Positions 33,770-46,300 of a DNA stretch of 64,000 nt are shown here, in pieces. Position 1 is the first letter of the stretch, and each line of letters starts with the position of its first letter. A model generated the notes under the pieces. The model worked only from the letters and a program-made list of their open reading frames with translations. It made no database searches and had not been told where the DNA came from. The translations under genes and the position numbers were made by a program. Origin of the DNA: Piromyces finnis (taxonomy: Eukaryota > Neocallimastigomycota > Neocallimastigomycetes > Neocallimastigales > Neocallimastigaceae); NCBI GenBank assembly GCA_002104945.1, contig MCFH01000026.1, forward strand, positions 310,001 to 374,000, given 5' to 3'.

Positions 33770-36700
33770 ATTTTTATAATGATAATCAAAAAAATAAAAT
33801 TTGTTAATACTTATGGAAAAATTTTTTTTTATTCATAATTTTTTATAGTTTAAAAAATATTATAAAATGGAAAAATTTTATTTTATCCATATTTTTTTTT
33901 TTTTTCTATTTTAAAAAATATTATAATATCTTTTAAGTAGATGTGTTAATCAATTCATATAAAGCATGTTCGTTCAACTTACCCTTTAATTTCGGCAATA
34001 ATAGTAGCATTTTTAGTTTTAAAATCTTTATCATCATCGTCATCTTCTTCGATAATGGCATCGTAAAAACTGTAAGAAGGAAATAGGAGTTTATTTTCGT
34101 CAGTGGTTCTATGGGAATATAATCCATCCTCTTTTAAATACACAAATTTGAAAAAGGCTAATTCAAAAATAAAATCGTTATCTTTCCAGGAACCTTCAAA
34201 TGCTGTTCTATCGGACAAGTACTTTAAAATATGGAAATAATCAAAGGAAGTATTACTACGATATACAATAATTTTAAATTTTCCAGATTCACAATCCAAC
34301 TCATCTTCCTTTAGCGCAAAGTAATCTTCTTTATTATACACAAAATGACTTAATATTTCATCAACATTAATTTGGGAATAACCATAGTCATCAACTTCAA
34401 GTTCAGGTAATTCCTTGGAAAAGTTGATATTTGGGAATAGTTCGTTGAGGTTATTTTCCTTTAAATTCATAAGAGTATAACCGATCGTTCTGACGGTTAA
34501 TATAAATTGATGGTGCAATTCTTCGTATGAACTTTTTAAATAAGGAACATTTTCATAATAACGATTATAATAGATGAAATTATAATCATAATAAGATTTG
34601 TCAAATGAAAAGGTACCATCGTCATGAATAGTAACAAATTTATATAGTACTAATTCATGAAAGAGTAGATTATCGAATACCGAATTATCAAAAGTTGCTT
34701 CATTAGCAAGAGAAACAAGTATTTTCAGTAAATTAAATTTAGGATGACTTTGGAAGGTAATAAGTTTTGAAATAAAACTATCTTCTATATTTCCTTGTCT
34801 ACAATAGTAAATGTAATCTCTGGCATTAAATTCAAAACCATTTAGAGTTTCGTCTATATCTATGGAGGAATAACCATTTTTATTGACTTTTAATTCTGGA
34901 AATTTTGTATCAAAATCTGTAGTTGGAAAGAGTTCTTTTAAATTAAATTTTTTCAATAAGGCAATTGCATTTCTTATTTCAGTAAAATAGGAATTAAATA
35001 TTCCAAGTAAAATACCATTTCTTTCATCTTCGTTTAAGTAAGAATTATTAGCTCTTTGGTAAAAGAATTTGAATTCATTGTAAGCTTCTTTATCACATGA
35101 ATAACTACGACCATCATTATCTATACTACAATATTTAAACGGTACTAAATAACCTAGGATTCGAGAATCATTCATTGCACATGTAAAATTTGCATAATCT
35201 GCAAGTTTTATTGATACCTTTACAATATTGAAATCTTGATTACTTAAATAAAAGTATTGTTCAAGATCTTTAAATTCATAGTCAATATCTACTTCGGGAT
35301 AGTCATCAGTATTAATACTGTATCCATTGATAATGTCATCAATATCTATTTCTGAAAATCCTTCTTTATTAACCTTTAGTTCCGGCAATTCTTTTTCAAA
35401 ATCGAGCTTTGGAAATAGTTTGATTAAATTATTTCTTTTGAGTTCAGAAAGAATGTATATTATATGATCCATTATTTCCTTTAAATCGTATGAGAGTTCA
35501 TAAATATGATCATTGTATTCTTCATCATCTAAATTTTCAGTTGGAATCTTAGCTATGGATGAGGATGAAGAAGAATAATTTTCTTTTTCTTCATTTATAT
35601 TATAATAGGATTTACTTTCGGAGTTGTAGCCATTTTTATTAAAGATATACTTGTTGGAACCGTTCGTAGATACAAATTTATAATAGAATAATCTTCTTAT
35701 AAATTCATTATCTGATTTACTATTATGGAATGAAGTGAATTTCGCTAGGGTTGTTAAAACTTTTAATAAATCAAAATTTTTATTACTTTGATGAACCATG
35801 ATATTCAATTCAGAATAATCAAAGGCAATGTCACTTTCGTCATAATTTTCAAAATTAATGTCGAATCCTTTAATGAGAGTATCAATAGAAATATCGGAAA
35901 ACCCATCATCATTGATTTTTAATTCTGGTAACTTTTCTTCAACGTTAAAATCAGGATATAATTCTTTGAAATTATATTTTTTTAATAATCGAATTTCTCT
36001 TTTTAAGTTTTTACTAATATTTTCTAAATATTTATACAATTTATTCTTTCTCTCGTCAATTTTTGCATTATTTATATCCTTTAGATCTTCTGGGGCTTCA
36101 TAATCACGGTCTTCGTACGTATCTATGAATGATAAATAATTTTCTGAATCAAAATAATAATTACCATCTTCATCTTTTTTAACAAAATTGAAGTAGGATA
36201 ATCTTTCTACTAGTGTACTATCTACAGAAATGTTATTATAGGTTGTTAAACTGGCAAGTGTAGCTAAAATATCTAATAGTCTAAAATATTTGTTACTTCG
36301 GAGTACTTTTAATTTTAAATCCACAAATTTATATTCATTTTTAAGTTCTTCATCATAAAATTCGTCATTAAATTTAAATCCACCTAATACCTTTTCAATA
36401 TTATAATTACAATAACCTTTATCACTAATTTTTAATTCAGGAAATTCATCGGTTTTAAAATCTGGATATAACTTTACTATATTGTATTTCTTTAATAATT
36501 CTAGATAATATTTTGTAGTGTCCAAGAGATCGCTTAAATCAATGTACAAATTTTGAAAAAAAATTGGAAATGAACTTTCATTATTACCACTACCATACAC
36601 ATTTTTATTTGATTTTGCTTTTAACTTTAACATATCAAATTCATTATCTGGCATAGTAACTTTTATGACCGAAACTTCATTATCTGTTAATTCGAAAATT

Positions 36701-36958
36701 TCTGCTCTCTGTCCATTTTTAATAAAAGGTGTTGTCGTTCCTACAACATAATAGACTAATAATATTTTAAAAATATTTTATAAATAAAATTATAATAATT
36801 ATTTAGGCTTAACTGATATGTTGTAATATTATATATTTTAAAAACTTGAAAATCGTAAAATAAAAAAAGAAATATATATCGATAGTTTTTTTTTTTAAAA
36901 AAGAAAAAATAAATATATTACCATTAATTAAAGCAAATAGTATGAATAGAAACTTCAT
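31907..36958 (-). CDS. Secreted CotH-kinase-family protein with two C-terminal fungal dockerins
   Basis: Large secreted protein built for the fungal cellulosome. Exons (minus) 36922-36958, 33983-36755 and 31907-33746 give 1,549 residues. An N-terminal signal (MKFLFILFALINVYYVV) precedes the CotH N-terminal segment (VTMPDNEFDMLKLKAKS). Residues about 93-911 hold five copies of a 160-180-residue repeat, each with L[YF]P...[FL]PELK[IV], then GYS/GFS.ID.D and a GF..N..DY-like box. The CotH part resumes with NKKTFNKVTFSISGRFSRMF and FKLRSD. It shows GLYILMDSYKL and the catalytic-region pattern DHNYFMYK...YLSYDFDLDLSG (CotH-type Asp residues). A Thr/Ser linker leads to two dockerins (CWSELLGSPCC...WCGL about 1456-1494; CWSEKLGYTCC...WCGI about 1509-1546). 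The exon 3 start was chosen because it restores EIKGNKKTFNKVTF. Dockerins bind scaffoldin cohesins; CotH enzymes are protein kinases or glutamylases in other groups, so activity here is inferred. Confidence 0.93.
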
Positions 36959-39222
36959 TTTTTTTTCTTTCTCAGTGATTCTATTTTATATTTTTTTTTA
37001 TATCTAATCATTTTTTTTTTTTTTTTTTTAATGAAAATAAAAAAATGAACAATTTTAATTTTATTGAATCACATCAAGAATTGAAATTGTTAAAATTATT
37101 TGTCGTTTATTATAATTTATAATTTAACTTACTTTTGCTATTGTTTTTTTAGTATATATATATTTGTATTGTTATTTCTGTTTTAATTTGTTTGTGTTTT
37201 TAAATGTATTAAAAATTATTTTATTGCTATTTAATTTTATTAAATTGTTATAGTTTCTTATTATTTTTTCTTATAATTTAATAATGTGAAATTTATTGAA
37301 AATTTTCTCTTTTTATTTTAAGTATTTTATATTTTATATTTATTTATTTCATTGACTTTTATTATTTTTTTTTTAGCTTTTTCTTTATTTAATTTAGTAA
37401 TTGTAATTCCTTTTTGTAGAAATTTAAATTGTTAATTATTTTTTTATACTATTTTTTTTGTTTTAATTTTATTTTATATAATGATTTTTTTTCTTTTGTT
37501 TTTATATATATATATACATATAATATATATATATATAAATATATATTATTACTATTATTTTATTTTATTTTTTCAAATTATTAATTTTGACTTTAAGGAT
37601 TCATTTTATACCTTTTTGAAAAAGAGCTTAAAATCTATTTATTAAAAATAGATTTTTATATTTTACCTATTATAATTTAGTTTTATTAAATAAATTTAAG
37701 GATTTAATTTTTTAATATAATAAATTAAAAAAAAATGAATAAAAGGTTACACAAATCAATAGAATTAAAAATAAAGAAACTTTTGACGGAAAATAAAAAT
37801 TAATTAGTAATAATAATAATAAATAAAAAAAAAAAAAAACTTTTTTAAATATAAAGTAAAAAACTTGGCTTTGGTCATCCACTGGTTAATTGATCGGGTT
37901 TAAAGCCTTTTTTTTTTTTTTTTTTTACTAATTATTAGAAAAACTTTATTATTTTATCAAATGATGTTATTAAACCAACTTTTAAATGGTAATTATATAA
38001 TTATAATAATACATTGGGATATACTAAAGAATATATCTATTTGCATTTAGTTATATACTTTTCTGTATATTTGATAATTCAATTTAATTAAAAATATAAG
38101 AAATTAAGAGCGATTATTTGCATTAGTAAATTCATATTTTTAAAACTATTGAAACCTAGCTTATATACTTTATTGTGATGGTAAAGATATATTTTATTTT
38201 TAAATTCAATATACATCAATCTTGGCATAAAAACAGGATTATTATTAGTTGAAATAAAAATATAAATGGAATATATTACCTATATCTGAATTGAGAGTGA
38301 ATAAATGATAAATGGTATTATTCTTCTTTTGACATAAAACAATGGTGAATCAGCTCAAGTACCCATCTATTCATTTTTTTTTAAAAAAAAAAAGTAGTAG
38401 CTTTTTATGTTAAAAGTTGAGCTATATCAAAATTATAATAAATAAATTATAATAAATATCTATACACTATTCAAAATATTTACGTATATACACTAATTAT
38501 TTTGTCCATTTATACACAATTCTTGATTTAAAGACTTTTTAAAGTATAAAAAAAATATAAAATAGAAAAAGGTTAACACGAATTACTTTTAAAATTTAAT
38601 TCTAATTGAAAATAAATAAATTTACACATTGATAGCAAGAAATAAAAAAAAAGAAATATAAACTTTTATATAATGGATGCTATTTCGTAATTTATTTTTT
38701 TAATAGAATAATTCTTTTTACTTGTTATACATGAGATACTTTTTTTTTAAATTGTCAAATTTAATACATTAAAATTAATTAAAATGAGATACATTAATAC
38801 GTAATGTAATGTATCTAATAATGGATTTTTTTATTTAAATAAAAATGTTAAAAACCTCAATATTAAAAAAAGGATTTATAATTTTATCCAATCATATTGG
38901 AATATATTAAATTAAGCAATATATTATGAATATATTGTTACCTATTAAAATTTTAAATAACCAATAATAGAAAATAAAAAATAATTGAAAATTTCAAAAA
39001 AAAAAAAAAAAAAAACATTGAAATATAGAAGAAAAAAAGAAAAAGAATAAAATAATTATTTTATATTGAAAAACAATAGTTAATCATATTTATTAATATA
39101 TTAAAAACTATTGATACCATACACCCTTTTTTTTTTTTATTTAATTACTTTCAAATTTATTTCAATTTTAAAAATATAAAATTTAATAATTATTATTTAA
39201 AAAAAAGAAAAATAAAATAGTC
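36959..39222. other. Divergent intergenic region (CotH / REI1)
   Basis: About 2.3 kb between divergent start codons. Mostly A/T. The only mixed-composition patch is a 41-base hairpin-capable segment at 37867-37907 followed by poly(T). Confidence 0.5.
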
Positions 39223-41056
39223 ATGGATGTCGATTCAGCTTCAGAATTTTCAGAACAATCTGTTCAAACTCCATTATATACATGTTTAACTTGTAAAGTA
39301 GCTTTCCGTTCAGCTGATATTCAAAGAGAACACTATCGTCAAGACTGGCATAGATACAATCTTAAAAGAAAAGTAGCTGGTCTTCAACCAATTACATATG
39401 ATGTTTTTACAGAAAAAATTTCTGGTAATTATTATTTTATAATGATATTTTTTTAATAATATTTTCCCTTTTTTAAATACACATATATATTATTTTTATC
39501 TATTTATTCTGTACTGATATGTGCATACCTTTCATATATCTATATAATTGTTAATATTTTTTTATTGAATTTTAATTTAAAATTTAATAGCTCAAAATGA
39601 ACAATCAAAAGAAGAAACAAAATCAAATGGTTTTAATTGTGAAGCTTGCAAGTAATTATTCACAATGTTATAATATATCTATTATTATTATTATTACTTT
39701 TTTTTTTTTTAAAAAAAAAGTGGAATCAATATATATTAATATATTTTCAATATTTTTTTTTTTTTTAAAAAAAAACTAGAAAAACATTTAATACTGAAAA
39801 TGCTTTCAATAATCATAAAGTTTCCAAAAAACATTTAGAAAATGTTGCTAAATTTGAAAAGAGAAAGTCAAGTCAAAAAACAGAAAATAAAACTAATCTT
39901 GATAAGAAACAATCTATGCCAAGAATTAATTGGAAAAAGAAGCTTGCTGAAGCTCAAACTGAAGAAGAAGTTAATATGGTTATTGATGAAAAAATTAAAT
40001 TATCTAGAAGATTAGAAGAATTTGAATGTTTATTCTGTGACTTTAAGGGTACCACTTTAGAAGAGTATGTATACGAATCAATAATTTATTAAATCTATTT
40101 ATGAAATATAAAAATAATTAATGACATGTTATAATTATTAAAAAAATTATATATTTTAATATATAAATTGTCAACAACAACAACAACAACAACAATGATA
40201 ATAACAAAATAAATATGATTAAAACATGATACATTAAAAATATCAATTATAAAGAAAAATGGAACATATGACTCTTGAACATTCCTTCTTTATTCCAGAT
40301 ATTGAATTTTTAGTTGATTTAAAGGGTTTCATGAACTATTTAGCCGAAAAAATTGCTATTGGTAACACTTGTATCTATTGTAAAAAGTCTTTCAATACCT
40401 TGGAAGCTACCAGAAAGCATATTGTAAATATTATTATTATTATTTTAAGAAAAAAAGTGGCTATTTACGGATTCAAAAATTAATATTTTAATTTTTAAAA
40501 AATTAGTTAGATAAAAGTCATCAAAAAATTAGGTATGAAGAAGGTCCAGATTTAGAAATCTCTGACTTTTACGATTTCAGTTCTACCTATGATGATGATG
40601 TTAACCCAGATGAAGAACTTGATCCAAACTACAAGTAATTATCCTTTTTTTTTTTTTTTTATAAAATAGAAATATTAATTTTTTTTTTTTTTTAAATAAT
40701 GACTAATAAATAAAACTTTTTTTTTTTTTTTTAGTGTATTACAAATTACATCTGAAGGTACAGAACTTATTTTACCAAGTGGTGCTCATATTGGTCATCG
40801 TGAATATAAGAGATATTACGATCAAAACCTTCGTTACAACTACGAACCAGAATCTGTTGCTATTAATCGTCTTACTCAAAAATACAAGGCTCTCGGTTAT
40901 TACAATATTGGTAGTAGTGGTATGACAATTGAACAAGAACGTTTAGGTAAGATGAAGGCTGCTCGTGAACAATTAAGAGAATACCAAAGAAGAAAGGAAT
41001 CTCAAGGTATTAGAAATAACAAGTTACAAAAACACTTTAGAGCTCAAATTATATAA
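39223..41056 (+). CDS. REI1/ZNF622-type pre-60S maturation zinc-finger protein
   Basis: Cytoplasmic factor of the Rei1/Reh1/ZNF622 family that helps release Arx1-Alb1 and probes the polypeptide exit tunnel during late 60S maturation. Exons 39223-39424, 39591-39651, 39780-40064, 40255-40423, 40507-40634 and 40735-41056 give 388 residues in frame. Four zinc fingers are visible: YTCLTCKVAFRSADIQREHY (about 18-37), NCEACKKTFNTENAFNNHK (about 80-98), ECLFCDF..TTLEEKMEHM, and TCIYCKKSFNTLEATRKHI. The family hallmarks RINWKKKLAE, LPSGAHIGHREYKRYYDQNL and the C-terminal YKALGYYNIG region are present. Length is close to yeast Rei1 (393). Identification is firm; Rei1 and Reh1 cannot be separated by eye. 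Confidence 0.94.
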
Positions 41057-42031
41057 GCAGAGTTATTTTATCTTTTTACGGATTTTATGCCTTTCAGAAA
41101 GAAAGCAAAAAACTATTTTTTATTTTTTTAATATCATGTATTATCTGCGTTTATTAATTTATATCAATAGATTATTCTTTTAAATTATTTAATAATTTAT
41201 TTTAAATAAATTTTTTATAATAAAATTTTTATATTATCTTTCGAAAAACTAAATGACAAAAAATTGCGGTTTTTTTTTAATTTCATAATTGTTATTATTA
41301 GAAAAACTTTAAAAATTACTATATTTCCAACTTTTTAAACACACAACAACATAACATTGAAAAAAAAACTTTCTTTTTTATTTTTTTTTATTATTTTTTT
41401 TTAAACATTTTTACATTTTAAAACAATATTTATAGAGTCAGATTAAAAATAAAGAAACATAATTTCATATTTACCTAATAAAAATATTTAAATAAAAAAT
41501 TATTAATACATTATTATAGTTTAATAAAATTTATATTATTATACTTATAATAATTGCTCAGTTTATAGAGAAAAATTTCTACAGTTTTTTTCAGTATTAG
41601 CATGGTAAAACCATCATAGCAATTATTATAAATATTATTTTTTTTAAACTTTTTTTTATTTACCTTTTTATTTAGCAGCTCATTTATTACAACCTTCTTC
41701 TTCCCCTCTTTTGAACCTTTTACACACCTATACAATATTTTTAAAATATAAATTTTATTAATAATCTTTTTTATAGAGTTTTTAAAAATTTTTAATTTTA
41801 TATATTAAATGATCAGTTAAATTTTGTCCTCATAATATCAGTATTTGATAGTACATATTAACCATCATATCATTCAATATACAATAATATCTAGAAAATA
41901 AATAATTACCCTTTTTGATTTCAAATTTAATTCTTATTGATAAACATTTTGAAATCTAAAATATTTATGTATATAAAATATTTTTTAATATATTATTTTA
42001 TATAATTATTATTATTTTTGCTTTATTTAAC
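41057..42031. other. A/T-rich intergenic DNA
   Basis: No gene recognised. The minus frame 41514-41735 is Lys/Asn-rich low complexity with no family resemblance. Confidence 0.45.
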
Positions 42032-42121
42032 AAAAATATTTCAGTTTTTTTGGCTGGTTGCTTATATTATCGACATAATTTGTTCCGCCTGGGGCGGCAA
42101 AGCGATCATCACGATATTTTT
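42032..42121 (-). ncRNA. Candidate C/D-box snoRNA, copy 1
   Basis: Read on the minus strand. Box C GTGATGA (42106-42112) and box D CTGA (42041-42044) are flanked by a perfect terminal stem, AAAAATAT (42032-42039) with ATATTTTT (42114-42121). A strong CCGCC-CCA-GGCGG hairpin lies inside. The roughly 70-base interior is identical to copy 2, about 210 bases away. The sequence just upstream of box D (GCAACCAGCCAAAAAAA) would be the guide; I cannot name its rRNA target. Confidence 0.6.
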
Positions 42122-42238
42122 TAATTTTTTTAAATAAAAAAAACTTTCAAGCTATTTACCTTTCATAACCTAAATATTAAATAAAATATATTAGTATTTT
42201 TTACTATTTCTTTTTTATTTTTTTTTATTTTCATTAAC

Positions 42239-42338
42239 AATATAATGTATTTTCAGATTTTTTTGGCTGGTTGCTTATATTATCGACATAATTTGTTCCG
42301 CCTGGGGCGGCAAAGCGATCATCACGATACATTATATT
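42239..42338 (-). ncRNA. Candidate C/D-box snoRNA, copy 2
   Basis: Second copy on the minus strand: box C GTGATGA (42319-42325), box D CTGA (42253-42256). The terminal stem here is a perfect 12-bp inverted repeat (42239-42250 with 42327-42338) of quite different sequence from copy 1 (AATGTAT/ATACATT core). The interior is identical to copy 1. Retained pairing with changed stem sequence supports a real folded RNA. It may be processed from a shared transcript. Confidence 0.62.
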
Positions 42339-43320
42339 TATTTATATTTATAAAATAATAAATCCTTTACCCAAATACACTACCTCTTTTTTTTTTTTTC
42401 TACGAGATAATAAATCTATTTCATTACTTTTTTATTTATTTATTAATATTTTTTATTATCTTTTTTTCTAAATACTACTTTAATGATTAATTAAAAGTTA
42501 AGGAGGACTTCCAACAAATAAAAATTTTGATCTTTTAAAAAAAATTTTGAATAATAAACCAATCATGAATAAGTGGCTTCTTTCAATTTTTCTTTTATTA
42601 AATTATTTAAACCTAATCATCTTAAACTAAGAATAAAATGTATTGAAATGCATTGTAGTACAATCAATTAAACAAGCCATAATATACATATTTTTTGAAT
42701 AAAAAGCATAGCCTTATGTAGGAAGGTATTGGAGAAAGGGTCTATCAGGAAATAGAATCATGTTTAAATCCATTATTCTTTTTTTTTTTTTTTTAAAAAT
42801 TATAATTTTATTTTTTTTCTATAGTGGATATAATAAATTGAACAAAATTTATAATTCACTTTTTTCTTTATTTTCTTTTTTAAAAAAAAAGAATAACTAA
42901 ATATTAAATATATTCAATAATTTTGGAAAACGTTTAAATTAAAAATTTTTATAAATAAATTAAATATTAAAAAGGAAAAAAAGGGTGAAAATAAATAAAA
43001 AAAAGAAACTTTCACAATTTTTCTTTTCTTTTTTTATTTTCTCTCTTTTAGTGGTAAGCACATTTCTAAAAAAAAAAAAAAAAAAGATAAAATTTTTTTT
43101 ATTTGTATTTATGTTTAATATAGGAGAAATTTTTAAAGAGATTAACAATAAATAATAGATGATTTATTTTTTCTTTTCTTCCTTCAATAATAATATACTC
43201 TAATTAATATTGGCGTTTATGAAAAAAAAATTTGCATTTATTATCATTCATACGACTCAACTTTAGAATTTTCTTCATATTCTACTACTTTTATCAAAAT
43301 AATAAAAAAAAATGGAGAAT
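42339..43320. other. Intergenic DNA between snoRNA pair and ankyrin gene
   Basis: A/T-rich with a slightly mixed patch near 42716-42765 that shows no frame or clear fold. The frame 42960-43148 is low complexity. Confidence 0.45.
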
Positions 43321-46300
43321 TTAATTGGTCTTGTTTAAAAGGTTTATAATCTTTTGATTTTTAAATCTTTTAGCGATAGTCATTGGAGTTTCACCGTTAC
43401 TAGTTTTAATGTTGGTATTAGCCTTGTATTTTAATAAAAGTTCAACCAATTTTTCATTATTATTATTACAGGCAGCAATTAATGGAGTTTCATCATTAAC
43501 ATTCTTAGTATTAATATCAGCACCGTGTTCTAAAAGACTCTTTGTAATTTCAATACTATTTTGATAGCATGAAATAAATAAGGAAGATTCCTTCAAACTA
43601 TTACAATGGTCAATATCAATTTCTTGTTCAAGTAAAAGTTTAACAATGGCTTCTTGCTTTTTCCAACAGGCCATAATTAATGGACTTTCTTTCTTGTAAT
43701 TGCACATATTTACATCTACCTTTAATTCAAGTAATTTTTTTACGACATTAACTAATCCCTTTTTACAGGCTAATAATAAGGCTGTTTCTTTGTACTTGTT
43801 TTGATAGTTTGGATTACAGTTGTATTCCATTAAAGTTAAAGCAGAGGTTTCTTGTCCCTTCTTACAGGCTAAAATAAGTAAGGTGTAAAGTGCATTATTT
43901 TGAATGTTTGGATTCATACCATAACGAAGCATGATTTCTAATAATTTGTCATTTTGACTACCATTACAGATTAAAGAAAAGGAAAACATTTCAATATGAT
44001 CTAAAGTAATGTAACCTTGACGAGTTTTGTTAAATTCCTTTAATTCATTAATATTTGGTTTTTCTGGATTGAGTGGATTATAAAAGTTTTGTGGTAATTG
44101 GAAAATATTCTTTTCTCTCATTGCACTCTTTAAGAAAGCTTCAACTCCATCCATATCTCCAAAATAGCATGAGAATCTTAATCCCTTAATATCATCATTC
44201 AAAATTGGAATTTCCTTAGTTTCAGTATCCATTGTACCAGTCTTTTCATATGGTGTTACAGTACTAGTCTTATTCTTCTTATCAAACATAGAATTTTCAC
44301 TGTTAACTCTAGTGTAGGTTGCTGGGAATCTTTCTGGCTTATACATAGTCTTTTTTACGTATGTAGTATTGGCCTTTGGTGAGGTAAAGACATTCTTAAG
44401 ATATGGTGAGCTTGTAGCAGTACCCTTAATTGATTTCTTTGGCTTACTATAGCTGCTTCCAATGTTAGTACTGAATTTGGTGTTTGGCTTAAATTTAATA
44501 TTTTTGTAGTGTGACTCCTTCTTTTCTTCAGCTGGTTCTTCGAAAAGTGAAGTTGGTTCTTGCATCATAGATGATTGTGGTTCAGCAAACATAGCAGCAG
44601 CAGGTTTATGAGCTGGTGTTGGTGGAATTTCACTTGGTTCATCATAAAGTGAAGATGGTTCTTGCATCATTGACATCTTACTTCCATTTAAGGAAAATGC
44701 TTCCTTAATATCCTTTGTAACATTTTCTGATTTATCATAAATAGAAGATGGTTCCATCATCATCATAGAAGGAACTTTAACTGATGTGGCATTACCAGAT
44801 TCTGTTTCTAATGAAGATAGGGTATTCTTAAACTCTTCATTTCCACTAACTTTTGGACTTGCGTTTTCACTCTTGCTTTGGTAAGAAGAAGAATAAGAGT
44901 TTCTGGACTTCAAATTAGAGCTTTCACTCTTAATTCTAGTATGATATGGCTTAACGTCTGGTGAAGATTTACCAGAAGGAGAATATCTACTACTATTTCT
45001 TGGGATATATGGTCTTTCAGTATTACGACGAGTTAAACTCTTATCACTCTCAATGTGTTTTAATAAAATACCAGTAACTTCTTTATTATCAAGAGATTTA
45101 GCCAAGGTTAAAGGAGTTTGACCATCTTTATTGGTATAGGTAATACAAGCTTTGTTATTTAATAAGTATTTTGTGAGAATTTTACTTCCATTTCTTATAC
45201 TATGGAAAATAGCTGTTTCTCCATTAGCATCATAACGATTATTAATATTAGCTTTGTGGTCAATTAAAATCTTTGCAATATTATAATAATTTAATCTACA
45301 AGCAGCAATTAATGAGGTTTCAAGAACCTTATTAAGCATATCAATATTAGTCTTTGGATATTTTAATAATTCTAAGACAGTGTCAGAGTGGTTATTATAT
45401 ACAGCAATCATTAATGGGGTATCCCCATTTGGATCGGTAATATTTACATTTATTTGACTTTCTCTTAATAAAATCTTAACAATAGAGGTGTATTTACCAT
45501 AACAAGCGTAGTGAAGTGGTGTATTTCCATCCTTATCGGTACAATTAATATCAAAGTTTTTACCATTCTTTAAGAGGGATTCTAAAATGTTTCTTAAACC
45601 ATATCTACAAGCAATATGTAAGGCTGTTTCTTGTTTAGCATTTTTAATAGTAATTTTAGCATTCATTAATAATAAATACTTAATAATGTCAATATAGTCA
45701 GATTCAACAACATATGTTTTATCTTTAGCCTTCCAGTAACGATCACCATTTAATAATTTCCTGTTGGTATTATAAGCATTTTCGATAGAATTAAACTTTT
45801 CATTAATTGTACCTCCGGAATTAAGGATATCTTGAATTTTCTTTTCACTTTCGGCCATTTTTTCATAGGAAGAATAAGTTCTTCTAACAGTTAATTTTCT
45901 TCTAGCCAATCTTCCTGGAGTAGATGGTGTACCTGGTGTGACTGGAATTACTGGAGAATTAACTGGTGTTGATTTTCCAGAATTAATATTCATCTTTTCT
46001 TCTTGTGGTTCATCCATTACTACTGTATTAACATTACTGTTTTCAATAATTTCTTCAGAAGAAGCAGTCATATCCTTAAGAGTATTTTCACTTTCATCAG
46101 CTTGGGAAGAAGTTTCATTAATTATTTTGCTGTTGTCACTGCTTTTTCCAACTTCTATAACTTCGTGATCACTAATTACAGGTGTAGATTCTTTGGAGGC
46201 TTCTAATGCAAGTCTTTCGTAACGTTCTTTATTCTTTAAATATAAAGACTTGTAGTATTGTTCAGCTTCGATAATTTCATTTTTAACCTTTTCAACTAAA

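Noticed and set aside
31907-36958. Reading the two long minus frames as separate genes
   Set aside because: The upstream frame lacks its own end domain and the downstream one lacks a signal; splicing 33983 to 33746 restores EIKGNKKTFNKVTFS, a normal CotH sequence, in frame.
41514-41735. 73-codon minus frame
   Set aside because: Lys/Asn-rich, composition like intergenic DNA, no neighbouring exons that extend it.
42041-42330. tRNA gene interpretation of the duplicated 70-bp segment
   Set aside because: No GGTTCRA-type T-arm or B box, and no cloverleaf; box C/D with terminal stems fits much better.
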